This document shows, piece after piece, positions 1-7,777 of a stretch of 64,000 nt of DNA. This stretch comes from JBGSON01 sp041739085 (GTDB lineage: Bacteria; Patescibacteriota; Gracilibacteria; CAIRYL01). Every line of letters begins with the position of its first letter. The first letter of the stretch is position 1. The stretch spans positions 1 to 64,000 of the forward strand of contig JBGSON010000019.1 in the NCBI GenBank assembly GCA_041739085.1. The letters are read 5' to 3'. The notes under the pieces are model-generated. The model had not been told where the DNA came from. It saw only the letters and a program-made list of their open reading frames with translations, and made no database searches. Both the position numbers and the translations under genes were made by a program.

Positions 1-700
1 GCGGCGTGGTGCCGAGGTTCGCCAGCGGCTGTGCCGCGCCGAGGCCGACGATGCCCGTGGGGTGCTGGGTAGGCAGCTGGTAGCCGAGATTGCGCAGACG
101 CTGCGCGAGGTCGTCGTACCAGAGGTACCGGACCTGGAGGAGCTGGTCGAACACGGGCTGCACGAGCCCGTGCGTCGAACCGATGTGCTGTTCGGTGTAC
201 GCTCCGGCTCCGACGCCAGGCCCTCCGCGGAGGACATCGCCACCTCCGAGGGTGGTACCGCGGAAACCTCCGCTTCGCATGACGGGCGGTGTGTAGCCCT
301 CCCGGAAGAACGCGACGGAGATGTATCCGAGCGCCGAGAGGTCACCGTCCGCCGTGTGGGCGGCGACGCTGGCGCCGGCCTGCGTGAAGATGAACCGAGC
401 ACCTCCCTCGGTGCTCTCAGGCCAGGCGCGCAGTGTCGAGGCCCGATATGCTTCGATGACGAATCGCTTGCTGTCGGTGATGGCCGCCTTGTTCCCGGTG
501 AGGATGTTGCGACCGTCGACCGCGATGATCACCTCGACTCGGGATCGCGAGGAAACCTCGATGGCGAATGCCTCATCTCCGAAAGCCCCGAGGGTGGGGA
601 TGCCGTCGAGGGTGTACAGGACGAATGGCCGTGTGTCCGCGGACAGGATCTTGAAACTGTATCCCTTCGCGGTCGCTTCAGTTCCAGTCTGGATGTGCAT
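1..700 (-). CDS. GC-rich hypothetical protein, partial (C-terminus beyond window)
   Basis: The reverse strand is open from position 700 to the window edge, giving at least 233 residues (MHIQTGTEATAKGYSFKI at the start). It contains VDGRNILTG near residue 65 and GYISVAFFREGY near residue 130, then a Gly-rich stretch. From memory this arrangement (VDG.xVLTG followed by a GxIxVAFF strand) matches a family of bacterial proteins of unknown function; no role can be assigned. The ATG at 700 is preferred because GGAG lies 6 nt upstream; ATG 712 is the alternative, with GGAG only 3 nt away. The segment is visibly richer in G+C than the rest of the window and has real Shine-Dalgarno sites, unlike most neighbours, suggesting transfer or a chimeric join. 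Reality of the reading frame is fairly sure; function is unknown. Confidence 0.7.
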   Translation of the reverse strand, partial: MHIQTGTEATAKGYSFKILSADTRPFVLYTLDGIPTLGAFGDEAFAIEVSSRSRVEVIIAVDGRNILTGNKAAITDSKRFVIEAYRASTLRAWPESTEGGARFIFTQAGASVAAHTADGDLSALGYISVAFFREGYTPPVMRSGGFRGTTLGGGDVLRGGPGVGAGAYTEQHIGSTHGLVQPVFDQLLQVRYLWYDDLAQRLRNLGYQLPTQHPTGIVGLGAAQPLANLGTTP

Positions 701-978
701 GATTTTCTCCATTTTCTCCGGTGTCTGTGCCCTTTGCGGAAGCATCGGGCGGGTTGCTCTTCAACGGTGAGATGCGCTCATCAATCATCCATCGATAGAG
801 ATTCCTCCTTTCGCGCTTAGCGGATTGCATCGGGGACGTTGTAAGTCGTATGTCGTGTAGAGAGGTGATACCAATAGAAGAAAGAGTGAGTCAAACTATT
901 GCAAGTTAATTCAAACATACTCTTCTATCGGAATCGCTCTCTACAATGCATAAATGTTAAGGAACTGTATACTCTTTC

Positions 979-1398
979 TTATAACTCCCTTCTCGTACAA
1001 TCCACCACTCCTGCAACAGCATTCAGTTCAGAGTCGGGAGAAGACGGTTGTTGCCGGGATTCAATTTCAGCTGTTCTTATTCCAATGAACCGGAAAAGAG
1101 AACACAGTGATTCCACATATACTCTCCCGAGAATATTCGATCGTGCTACATTCTCTAATCCTCTTTCAATCGTTTTCAAGGATTGAATATCTGACGCACG
1201 TATCGCCTGCTCCAATTCTCTGAAAATATCAGGGAGTTTGAGTTCCGGAAGAGGTCTCCACATCGCCATTTGCGGTACTCCTGAAGAGTGAAGGGTGTAT
1301 CGATGATCTCGAATGGGATCAGCATACACTTCCGCTTTAAGAGCTTCGAGGAGATGATCAGGGGAAGGTCTTTCCGCAGATCGTAGAGTGTCGGGCAT
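979..1398 (-). CDS. Small hypothetical protein, 139 aa
   Basis: I do not recognise this protein. It is soluble, with a predicted helical middle (DIFRELEQAIRASDIQSLK) and two cysteines late in the chain, and no signal peptide or membrane segment. The best support is an almost consensus sigma-70 promoter on the same strand at 1423-1451, placing the transcript start about 18 nt before the ATG. There is no clear ribosome-binding site. It stands alone between a GC-rich gene fragment and the divergently transcribed ABC exporter. It could be an orphan gene or a remnant of a larger gene. Confidence 0.5.
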   Translation of the reverse strand: MPDTLRSAERPSPDHLLEALKAEVYADPIRDHRYTLHSSGVPQMAMWRPLPELKLPDIFRELEQAIRASDIQSLKTIERGLENVARSNILGRVYVESLCSLFRFIGIRTAEIESRQQPSSPDSELNAVAGVVDCTRREL

Positions 1399-1422
1399 AT
1401 AAAATTAGAAAAATGAGGTGTT

Positions 1423-1451
1423 TGTATACATCATTAATGGCTATCTGTCAA
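1423..1451 (-). promoter_or_regulatory. Sigma-70 promoter for the 139-aa gene
   Basis: On the minus strand TTGACA (1451-1446) is separated by exactly 17 nt from TATACA (1428-1423). The expected start of transcription is about 1416, and the ATG at 1398 follows directly. Confidence 0.65.
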
Positions 1452-1550
1452 ATATATGTCAATATTTTCCTCGGTATATTATTCACTCTGAGCCGGAGCA
1501 GAGTTTCGATGAGCACCTGGTCCGGGAGACGCGGAATATTTCGGCGGCGA

Positions 1551-1573
1551 TTGCAAATCGCCGCCAGCCGAGC
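1551..1573. repeat. Perfect intergenic palindrome
   Basis: GGCGGCGATT and AATCGCCGCC form a perfect 10-bp stem with a 3-nt loop. A related sequence (TTTCGGCGGCGATT with a weaker partner) occurs near 7199, so it is probably one of the dispersed palindromes of this genome. No T-run follows, so it is not a typical terminator. Confidence 0.6.
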
Positions 1574-1678
1574 GGGCGACTTAGAAATCCGGACACCAAA
1601 ACCAGCCTTTTTAGGCCCCGAAAATGTCTTTTGTCCCGAAATGAGGTATACAATAGAATTACATTTCGTGTACCAAAA

Positions 1679-2569
1679 ATGTCCGTGATCCTCGAAGCGA
1701 AAAAGCTCACCAAATTCTACGGACCCACCCGGGGAGTCGAGAATTTGAATCTCAAGATTGAAGAGGGGGAGATCTTCGGGTTTCTCGGGCCGAACGGAGC
1801 GGGGAAAACGACGACCATCCGGCTTCTTCTCCATCTCCTGCGGCCGACCTCCGGAGAGGCTCTTGTGTTCGGGAAAAGCGTCGGGAAAAAATATGTCGAG
1901 ATTCTCCGTGACATCGGCTATCTCACGAGCGATCTCAATCTCTATGAAAAGATGACAGGGCAGGAAATGCTTGATTTCACCGCGTCGTTCCACGGAGGGA
2001 CGCCCACGAAGAAATTCACGGATGAGATCATAAAGAAATTGAATTGCAATCTCACCACTCCGTTCAAGAAGCTTTCGCGGGGGAACAAACAGAAGATCGG
2101 CATCCTCATGGCGATATTCCACAAACCGAAGCTTCTCATTCTCGATGAACCGACGAGCGGCCTCGATCCGCTCACGAGGAACGCGTTCTACGAAATCCTG
2201 TTTGATCTCAAAAAAGAAGGGACGACGATTTTCTTTTCCTCCCACGATCTTCCGGAAGTGGAGAAGATCTGCGACCGGGTGGGCATCATCCGCGGCGGGA
2301 AACTCGTCGACGTGGAGACGATCGACGTCCTCCGGGCGCACCGGAGCAAGATCGTCGAAATCTATTTCGCGGGGGAGTACGATAAAAAGGATTTTTCGTC
2401 CATCAAGGGCGTCAAAATCGTTGAGTCGCGGCCGGACTATCTCCATATCCAGGCGAAGAGTCTCGCGATCAATGATCTCGTGCTCTCGCTTTCGAAGTAC
2501 AAGGTGAAGGACATCAATTTCGCGTATCCGGATCTCGAGAAGGTTTTCCTCGAATATTACAAGAAATAA
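1679..2569 (+). CDS. ABC transporter ATP-binding protein
   Basis: A 296-residue ATPase that would power an ABC-2 type exporter in the cytoplasmic membrane. Walker A GPNGAGKT is at residues 37-44, the signature is LSRGNKQK, Walker B is LLILDEP followed by the D-loop SGLD, and the H-loop is in SSHD. The C-terminal 80 residues are the regulatory extension usual for CcmA/DrrA-like ATPases. The frame stays open to 1418, but homologs start at MSVILEAKKL, so the ATG at 1679 is chosen; TATACA at 1648-1653 could be its -10. The permease gene begins 3 nt after the stop, so the two form an operon. The substrate is unknown. Confidence 0.93.
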   Translation: MSVILEAKKLTKFYGPTRGVENLNLKIEEGEIFGFLGPNGAGKTTTIRLLLHLLRPTSGEALVFGKSVGKKYVEILRDIGYLTSDLNLYEKMTGQEMLDFTASFHGGTPTKKFTDEIIKKLNCNLTTPFKKLSRGNKQKIGILMAIFHKPKLLILDEPTSGLDPLTRNAFYEILFDLKKEGTTIFFSSHDLPEVEKICDRVGIIRGGKLVDVETIDVLRAHRSKIVEIYFAGEYDKKDFSSIKGVKIVESRPDYLHIQAKSLAINDLVLSLSKYKVKDINFAYPDLEKVFLEYYKK

Positions 2570-2572
2570 CCC

Positions 2573-3373
2573 ATGACCGCGTTTTTCAAGAAAACATTCC
2601 GGGATTTCAGATGGAGCATCATCACGTACAGCCTCATCGTGGTCGTCTACGGAGCGTTCCTCGTCTCGTTTTTCCCCGCGGTGAAAAAGCTCTCGATGGA
2701 TTTTGACAAACTCCTCGAATCCGTCCCGAAAGCTTTTACCAGTGCCTTCGGGATGAGCGGAAACAGCTTCACCACGCTCCAGGGATATCTCTCGGTGGAA
2801 TATTTTTCCCTCACGTGGATCCTCATCGTCGGAGTGCTCATTTTTTCTCTCGGAGCTGCGGTCGTCGCGGGAGAACTCGATAAAGGAACGGGGGAGTTTT
2901 CGTTTACGCTCCCGATCCGGAGATACAAAGTCGTCCTCGGAAAATTCCTCGCGTCCGCGGCCATCACACTCACTGTCATCGTCCTTTCATTTCTCTCCAT
3001 CATCATCGCGTGCTCCGTCGCTGGGGAATCGCTCTCGCTCGCCGGGTTTTTCCATCTCTTCCTCCTCGCATCGAGCATGTTCTTTTTTCTCCTTTGCTTC
3101 GCGACGTTTTTCTCAACGGTTTTGAGAACCAAGGGAAGCGTGTACGCGGTCTCAGGCGGATATTTCGCGTTCTCCTATCTCACGCACGTCCTCCACGGCA
3201 TCAGCGACCAGATCGGCTTCATCTACAATCTTTCCTTCATGAAATACTACGGCGTTCCGCAGTCGATCCTCGCGGGGGCGGGGATCCCGACGGGCAACAT
3301 CCTGGTTTTTCTCATTGCGGGAGCGGTCTTACTTCTCGCCTCGTTTGTCGTGGTGGAGAAGAGGGATTTGTAG
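2573..3373 (+). CDS. ABC-2 type permease
   Basis: A 266-residue integral membrane protein with about six predicted helices, starting with a helix near residues 15-37 (IITYSLIVVVYGAFLVSFF). The sequence AAVVAGELDKGTGEFSFTLPIRR after the second helix is the conserved cytoplasmic segment of ABC-2 permeases, where the ATPase docks. It lies 3 nt behind its ATPase gene. The most likely role is export of a lipid, peptide or drug, but nothing in the sequence tells which. A short inverted repeat (CGGTGA and TCACCG) lies just after the stop. Confidence 0.88.
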   Translation: MTAFFKKTFRDFRWSIITYSLIVVVYGAFLVSFFPAVKKLSMDFDKLLESVPKAFTSAFGMSGNSFTTLQGYLSVEYFSLTWILIVGVLIFSLGAAVVAGELDKGTGEFSFTLPIRRYKVVLGKFLASAAITLTVIVLSFLSIIIACSVAGESLSLAGFFHLFLLASSMFFFLLCFATFFSTVLRTKGSVYAVSGGYFAFSYLTHVLHGISDQIGFIYNLSFMKYYGVPQSILAGAGIPTGNILVFLIAGAVLLLASFVVVEKRDL

Positions 3374-3433
3374 GAATGATTCGGTGACATCAAATCACCG
3401 CTGCAGATATGCTGGTAGAGCACCCCAATGATT

Positions 3434-3468
3434 GGACAAGTCCCCCAAAAGACTCGAACTATCGGGTG
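3434..3468. repeat. Hairpin repeat family F, copy 1
   Basis: A variant of the motif GTTCGAGTC-loop-GACTCGAAC followed by AATCGTGGG. Other copies are at 22132-22170, 23202-23235 and 23304-23338. This copy retains GACTCGAAC and ATCGGGTG but has a damaged left arm. Confidence 0.45.
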
Positions 3469-3557
3469 ACCGCTGGGTGGTAATAGACGCCAACATTATT
3501 GCTCACATTTAGGGAATTTGATAAATTGGCATTAATTAGAAATTAAATCCACTAAAC

Positions 3558-4784
3558 ATGAAATTGAAGTCATTCACATTAAAGTCTTATCGTTCTTGTA
3601 AGGAAACAACCTTCCCCATTAATAAGCAAATTACAGCATTAATTGGAGTTAATGGCGCAGGAAAAAGTAATATTTTAAACGCCCTAATGATGCTCCGAAA
3701 ACTACCTCAAATACTGAATTGGAGCTTCTTACATCATGATTCAAGGACTTCCATACACAATACGTGTCAATTTGAACTGGCAATTACATACTCAAAAAAT
3801 TTAATAGAGATAAGAGGAGAAATAACTTTTGAAACAGATGAAAACAACAATGATGAAATTATTTCAGTTTATTTAAAATGGAAAAATGTGACGTATACTA
3901 AAAACGGATGGGAAGATCTTTTTAACCCACAGGAACCATATAAAAACCGTTTTATGGTCCCACGATTTTATTCTGAAAAAATTAATAAAATACAGCCACT
4001 TGATGCGAATGAGAAAAAAAAGGAAAACATGATTAATAAAGTGATGCATTTTTTTGGCGGCATAAATTATTATAGTGCAAGTCGTTTTTCTAATCCGTCT
4101 CGGTGTCCGAATGCAATCGAACTTGAAGAAGGTGAATTAAAAAGAAGAAGATTTATAGAAGCTCACGAGCAATTTATTCGTGATATGTATCAATCTTACA
4201 AAGGAAAGGGTAAAGATTTTGTTAGATTTATTAATGCAGTAGGGAAACGGGGAATAGGACTTGTTGATGATATTTCTTTTTTGGACCCCCTAGAAATGCC
4301 TTCAAGGTATTACAAAGTGCAATCTGGTGTCAAAATAAAAACTACCAAGAGGAAAAAACTATTAATAGTTCCAGTCTTTACTATTGACGGCACTAAACTA
4401 TCTCCGAATCAACTTTCGGAAGGCACCTTTAGAGCTTTGGCTATTATTTATTATATTCTCACGGATAAGAGCACATTGTTGTTACTTGAAGAACCAGAGG
4501 TCTGTGTTCATCATGGCCTCTTGAATAGCATTCTTTCTCTTATCAAATCACAAGCTAAAGAGAAGCAAATTATTATAAGCACTCACTCTGACTTTGTTCT
4601 TGATCACCTTAAGCCAGAAAATCTTCTATATGTAAAAAAACTATCCAAACAAGGAACTATAGCTATTCCACTAAGCGAAACCATGAGTAAAAACAACTAT
4701 AAGGCATTAAAAAATTATTTAAAAACTACTGGAAATCTTGGCGAATATTGGAGGGAGGGAGGTTTTGACGATACAGCACTGTAA
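3558..4784 (+). CDS. AAA family ATPase (AAA_21/RecF-like), probable defence ATPase
   Basis: A 408-residue SMC/ABC-type ATPase. Walker A GVNGAGKS is at residues 30-37, the signature motif is LSEGTFR, Walker B is LLLLEEPE and the H-loop is STHSD, in the order found in OLD-like, RloC-like and AbiL/PARIS ATPases. The middle 200 residues are a divergent insertion typical of such proteins. The gene is strongly AT-rich compared with both flanks, a sign of acquisition from elsewhere. It precedes a TOPRIM-like DUF4276 gene by 14 nt, which is the two-gene layout of AbiL and PARIS-like anti-phage systems. The defence role is inferred from this pairing and was not tested. Confidence 0.88.
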   Translation: MKLKSFTLKSYRSCKETTFPINKQITALIGVNGAGKSNILNALMMLRKLPQILNWSFLHHDSRTSIHNTCQFELAITYSKNLIEIRGEITFETDENNNDEIISVYLKWKNVTYTKNGWEDLFNPQEPYKNRFMVPRFYSEKINKIQPLDANEKKKENMINKVMHFFGGINYYSASRFSNPSRCPNAIELEEGELKRRRFIEAHEQFIRDMYQSYKGKGKDFVRFINAVGKRGIGLVDDISFLDPLEMPSRYYKVQSGVKIKTTKRKKLLIVPVFTIDGTKLSPNQLSEGTFRALAIIYYILTDKSTLLLLEEPEVCVHHGLLNSILSLIKSQAKEKQIIISTHSDFVLDHLKPENLLYVKKLSKQGTIAIPLSETMSKNNYKALKNYLKTTGNLGEYWREGGFDDTAL

Positions 4785-4798
4785 TTTAAAGATTAAAT

Positions 4799-5380
4799 AT
4801 GGCGAAATCAAAACCAAAAGTTGGCCTTATTGCAGAAGCTGATAGTGATGTAAGTACTATACGTATTTTTATACATCGGATTTCAAAGGATAAAAAAATT
4901 GGTACAGAAAAGTTTACCGGAGATGGTTGTGGGAAAATAACCAAGAAGTGTAATAGTTGGGCAAAGGTCCTTAAAGATAAAGGATGTTCATTATTATTAA
5001 TCATTCATGATCTGGACAAAAAAAATCTGAAAAAACTGAAATATGAAATAGAAGCTGCATTATGTCCTTGTGCTATCTCAAGTTATATAATTGTAATACC
5101 TATCCAAGAACTCGAGGCATGGCTGTTATCTGACCCCGAGAATTTAAAAAAAAGTATGAGTTTAAAAAGAATACCTAAAATCTCAACTAATACTGAATCT
5201 ATAGATTCGCCAAAGGAGCACTTGGGGAAAATAATATTCCAATCATCTGACAGAGAAAAAGATTACATGAATACAAAACACAACGTAAAAATTGCACAGA
5301 CCATCTCAATAGATATCATTAAAGACAAATGCCCTTCTTTTATTCCTTTTTATGATTTTATAAAAAAGTACTGTATATAA
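4799..5380 (+). CDS. DUF4276-like protein, TOPRIM-type effector candidate
   Basis: A 193-residue protein. The visible motifs are GLIAEADSD at residues 9-17 (the acidic residue of a TOPRIM-like first strand), LLIIHDLDKKN near residues 66-76 (the DxD metal site) and IPIQELEAWLLSD near 100-112, a hallmark of RloB/DUF4276 proteins. TOPRIM-type partners of AAA ATPases in PARIS and AbiL act as toxic nucleases once the ATPase senses phage; by analogy this would be the effector. It is AT-rich like its partner and was probably acquired with it. The family assignment is good, the activity is inferred. Confidence 0.8.
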   Translation: MAKSKPKVGLIAEADSDVSTIRIFIHRISKDKKIGTEKFTGDGCGKITKKCNSWAKVLKDKGCSLLLIIHDLDKKNLKKLKYEIEAALCPCAISSYIIVIPIQELEAWLLSDPENLKKSMSLKRIPKISTNTESIDSPKEHLGKIIFQSSDREKDYMNTKHNVKIAQTISIDIIKDKCPSFIPFYDFIKKYCI

Positions 5381-5446
5381 TGTCTTCTCCCCTCCGCTCT
5401 TCCAATCCTTCTGCCTAGTCCGCGCTCATAGTAATCAAGGAACTTC

Positions 5447-7090
5447 TCAATACACACTTCCCAAATAGCACTCCTCGCAATACACGATCTCCGGCCTCTC
5501 CGGAGCGTATGTCGTCTCCATGCTCTTCCCGCATTTCCCGCAATCCCGGGTCCAGAGTTTCCGGGGATTGATCCGTGATTTTCGGAGATAATGCCGGCAG
5601 TCGGGGCAGAGGCGGGGGAGGGGGAGTCCGTTCGTCCGGTAAAATTCAAGCTCCGGCGGGATGATCTTAAACGGTTTTTCGTCTTTTTCGCATTCGACCG
5701 CCCAGTTCAGGACGTCGTCCGGGACATCGGCGATTCTCTCCGGCAGCGCGCTCGCTTCCAGGGTTTTCGTTCCCGTCATTTTCGGGGAAACATAATCGTT
5801 CCAGACGAATCCTTTTTGGAGCGCTTCCTCTTTCGCAACCGGAAAATATTCCTGAGCCATGGAATCGTTATATCCGACGGAGCTCAGCGTGAAGGGGAAG
5901 AATTCTCCCCATTCGCGGGTCGATTCCATATGCTTCATGATTTTTGCGAGCAATTCAAAGTATTCCTTCTCCGGATACTCCTTGTTCAAAATGTGAAACT
6001 TCTTGTTCCGAAGACCCGCGCAGCCGAAAAGGTGCGTCGAGTGCGCTGAGTAATCGGAGTAGAGGATGTCGGAGCTCTGCGAGCATTTGTGGGAGAACTT
6101 CACGTTGTTCGAATTGTAGACCCCGACGCATTCATAGAGAAAGTTTGAGTTTATTCCGGTATTAAAACAATCATAGCTGTTCACGACGAGGCCGTCCCAG
6201 ATGTATTTGGAATTTTCCGAATTCATGACGTCAAAACACGAACCGCAGCGTTTCGAATTCGAGATGTAATCGCCGGTCGAGTCTTCGCTCTGCTCAATCT
6301 GAAGATTCTTGTGGGGAACGCGGAGATTGAGTTCGGCCGTTTTCTTCCGGACTTCGGCTATCGACGAATGGGTGAATGCGAAATGCTTGATGAATTCCTC
6401 GTATTCGCTTTTCGACAGTTGTTCATTGGAGAGACAATATTTTTTTTGCCTGAGCCCAACGCAACCGAAACAATTCTGGCAACTCTGGCAGTCCTCCGAG
6501 AAGAAGCAGTCGCTCAAATTTTTTCCGTTCAGGCACCAGAACGAATGATAGGAATCATGCACTTTCGTACACTCGTAGCAGAGCTCCGCGTTCAGGCACC
6601 ACATGAGATCCATGGAGTTCCTGCTGTATCCGAACGTGTTCGAATAATGACAATCTTCGGCTTGTTCCGCGTTGAAACAGAGGAAGCAGTTCTTCATGTC
6701 ATCCGTGTCGTTGCAGTATTCGCTGTTTTCATTGTTCCGGTTCTGCAGGCTGATCCGCGGGACGGCCCGGAGGAGTTCCCCGAATTGCTCGAAAAAAGGA
6801 CGGGAAAAATCATAGCTCCGGCCGTACTTCAGGACATCCCATTTGTCCGACCACCATACATTCTGGTCATAGACTGTGAACCGGCTTGTCGGAGGATAGA
6901 GGGAAATGATTTCCTTTCCGGAAAAATCACATTTTCGCTTATAGAGGTGACGTTCATTGCGGAACGCCATGCGCCTCTGCATGCGGCAGGCCGGACACCG
7001 GGTCGGGTCGGGAACATGTATATTTTTGTAATACTCGCTGTCCGCCGCGGGGATTACAAACGGAGCCGAACATTGGATGCAAGATTTCAT
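5447..7090 (-). CDS. Cysteine-rich multi-zinc-ribbon protein
   Basis: A 547-residue protein with more than forty cysteines. The N-terminus has CIQC and CPAC ribbons around PDPTRCPACRMQRR, then RNERHLYKRKCDFSGKEIISLYPP. The middle repeats short units carrying one or two Cys and an aromatic residue (NCFLCFNAEQAEDCHYS, SFWCLNGKNLSDCFF), suggestive of a stacked fold. The C-terminus has a further pair (CPDC, CGKCGK, CEEC). Similar CPR proteins carry the misleading label CaiB/BaiF; nothing here resembles a CoA-transferase. The frame is open to 7156, but MKSCIQCSAPF at 7090 is the likely start because the zinc ribbon begins there. A role in nucleic acid binding or metal storage is only a guess. Confidence 0.85.
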   Translation of the reverse strand: MKSCIQCSAPFVIPAADSEYYKNIHVPDPTRCPACRMQRRMAFRNERHLYKRKCDFSGKEIISLYPPTSRFTVYDQNVWWSDKWDVLKYGRSYDFSRPFFEQFGELLRAVPRISLQNRNNENSEYCNDTDDMKNCFLCFNAEQAEDCHYSNTFGYSRNSMDLMWCLNAELCYECTKVHDSYHSFWCLNGKNLSDCFFSEDCQSCQNCFGCVGLRQKKYCLSNEQLSKSEYEEFIKHFAFTHSSIAEVRKKTAELNLRVPHKNLQIEQSEDSTGDYISNSKRCGSCFDVMNSENSKYIWDGLVVNSYDCFNTGINSNFLYECVGVYNSNNVKFSHKCSQSSDILYSDYSAHSTHLFGCAGLRNKKFHILNKEYPEKEYFELLAKIMKHMESTREWGEFFPFTLSSVGYNDSMAQEYFPVAKEEALQKGFVWNDYVSPKMTGTKTLEASALPERIADVPDDVLNWAVECEKDEKPFKIIPPELEFYRTNGLPLPRLCPDCRHYLRKSRINPRKLWTRDCGKCGKSMETTYAPERPEIVYCEECYLGSVY

Positions 7091-7470
7091 GGTTATCAAT
7101 GTACTCCGGCTTTTTTGATCATTCAATCGTTCCGCGAGGACCAGCCATGAAGTCATGGGAGGGCCTAACTCCGGAAGCGATTTTCAATTGCTTCCGAAAA
7201 TTTCGGCGGCGATTTTCAACTCCGCCAACGCAAATAAGAGATACTGAATAGGTCCCAAATAGAGGGGAGCAACTTAAGAAAAGTTGCTCCAGCAGAGGGG
7301 TGCATCGTTGAGACAGGGAAAAGGGTCGCCTGAGGACAGGCGACTCCAAATAAAACTCAAGAAAAGTTGCTCCAACAGAGAGGACGGGCGAATTCCAATA
7401 AACAATTTATGGATGTCATCTCCCTTCAGCTGCTGTCATCTCAGGGGAGCTGTCTCCCATGCCAATTCGA
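7091..7470. other. Intergenic region packed with short palindromes
   Basis: No gene is seen in these 380 bases. They hold a GGAAGC/GCTTCC hairpin near 7169, a GGCGG/CCGCC hairpin near 7200, a perfect 10-bp palindrome at 7266-7290 (GGAGCAACTT and AAGTTGCTCC), an 8-bp hairpin at 7325-7344 (GTCGCCTG and CAGGCGAC), a half copy of the GGAGCAACTT family at 7353-7378, and a copy of a 27-nt conserved motif at 7403-7429. Confidence 0.6.
7266..7290. repeat. Palindrome family G, copy 1
   Basis: Perfect stem GGAGCAACTT/AAGTTGCTCC around a 5-nt loop, followed by AGCAGAG. A second intact copy with compensating changes (GAGCAACTC/GAGTTGCTC, then AGCA) is at 23270-23292. Confidence 0.6.
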
Positions 7471-7758
7471 TTACTTTTTTTTATGATTTCGGAAATATAA
7501 AACGATTTTCACCAGAGTGATGAAGAGCGAAAGAATACAAATCCCTCCCATGACGATGAGGACAAAAAAATCATAGATGGCATAACATGGGAAAGACGAG
7601 AGCGGGTCCTGCGTGCAATGGCTCATCCTTCTCCCGAGACTGAACGTGTACGGATGAAAATCAACAAGATAGAAAATAACAGCCGAAATAATCATAAAAA
7701 CGACAGGCAGTTTTATCCGGTTGATAAGGGGATGGCGAATGAAGAATTGTAATTTCAC
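7471..7758 (-). CDS. Small membrane protein, 95 aa
   Basis: I do not recognise this protein. It has two strongly hydrophobic segments, roughly residues 15-32 (IKLPVVFMIISAVIFYLV) and 63-88, joined by a loop with two cysteines (SHCTQDPLSSFPC) that would lie outside the membrane, and a basic C-terminus FRNHKKK. The start codon is GTG. It follows the 241-residue membrane protein gene by 19 nt on the same strand, so the two are probably cotranscribed. Confidence 0.65.
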   Translation of the reverse strand: MKLQFFIRHPLINRIKLPVVFMIISAVIFYLVDFHPYTFSLGRRMSHCTQDPLSSFPCYAIYDFFVLIVMGGICILSLFITLVKIVLYFRNHKKK

Positions 7759-7777
7759 AGAAGTATTCAGGGAAAGA

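Noticed and set aside
62..820. Plus-strand frame of 252 codons in the GC-rich first segment
   Set aside because: The minus-strand frame over the same bases has better protein character, a recognisable family pattern and a ribosome site; the plus frame is its shadow.
1448..2446. Minus-strand frame of 332 codons over the ABC ATPase gene
   Set aside because: It mirrors a clear ATPase gene with all motifs on the plus strand and has no family features.
3405..3470. tRNA-like words (GCTGGTAGAGCA and GACTCGAAC) before the AAA ATPase gene
   Set aside because: No acceptor, anticodon or T arm can be folded; the second word belongs to the F hairpin repeat.
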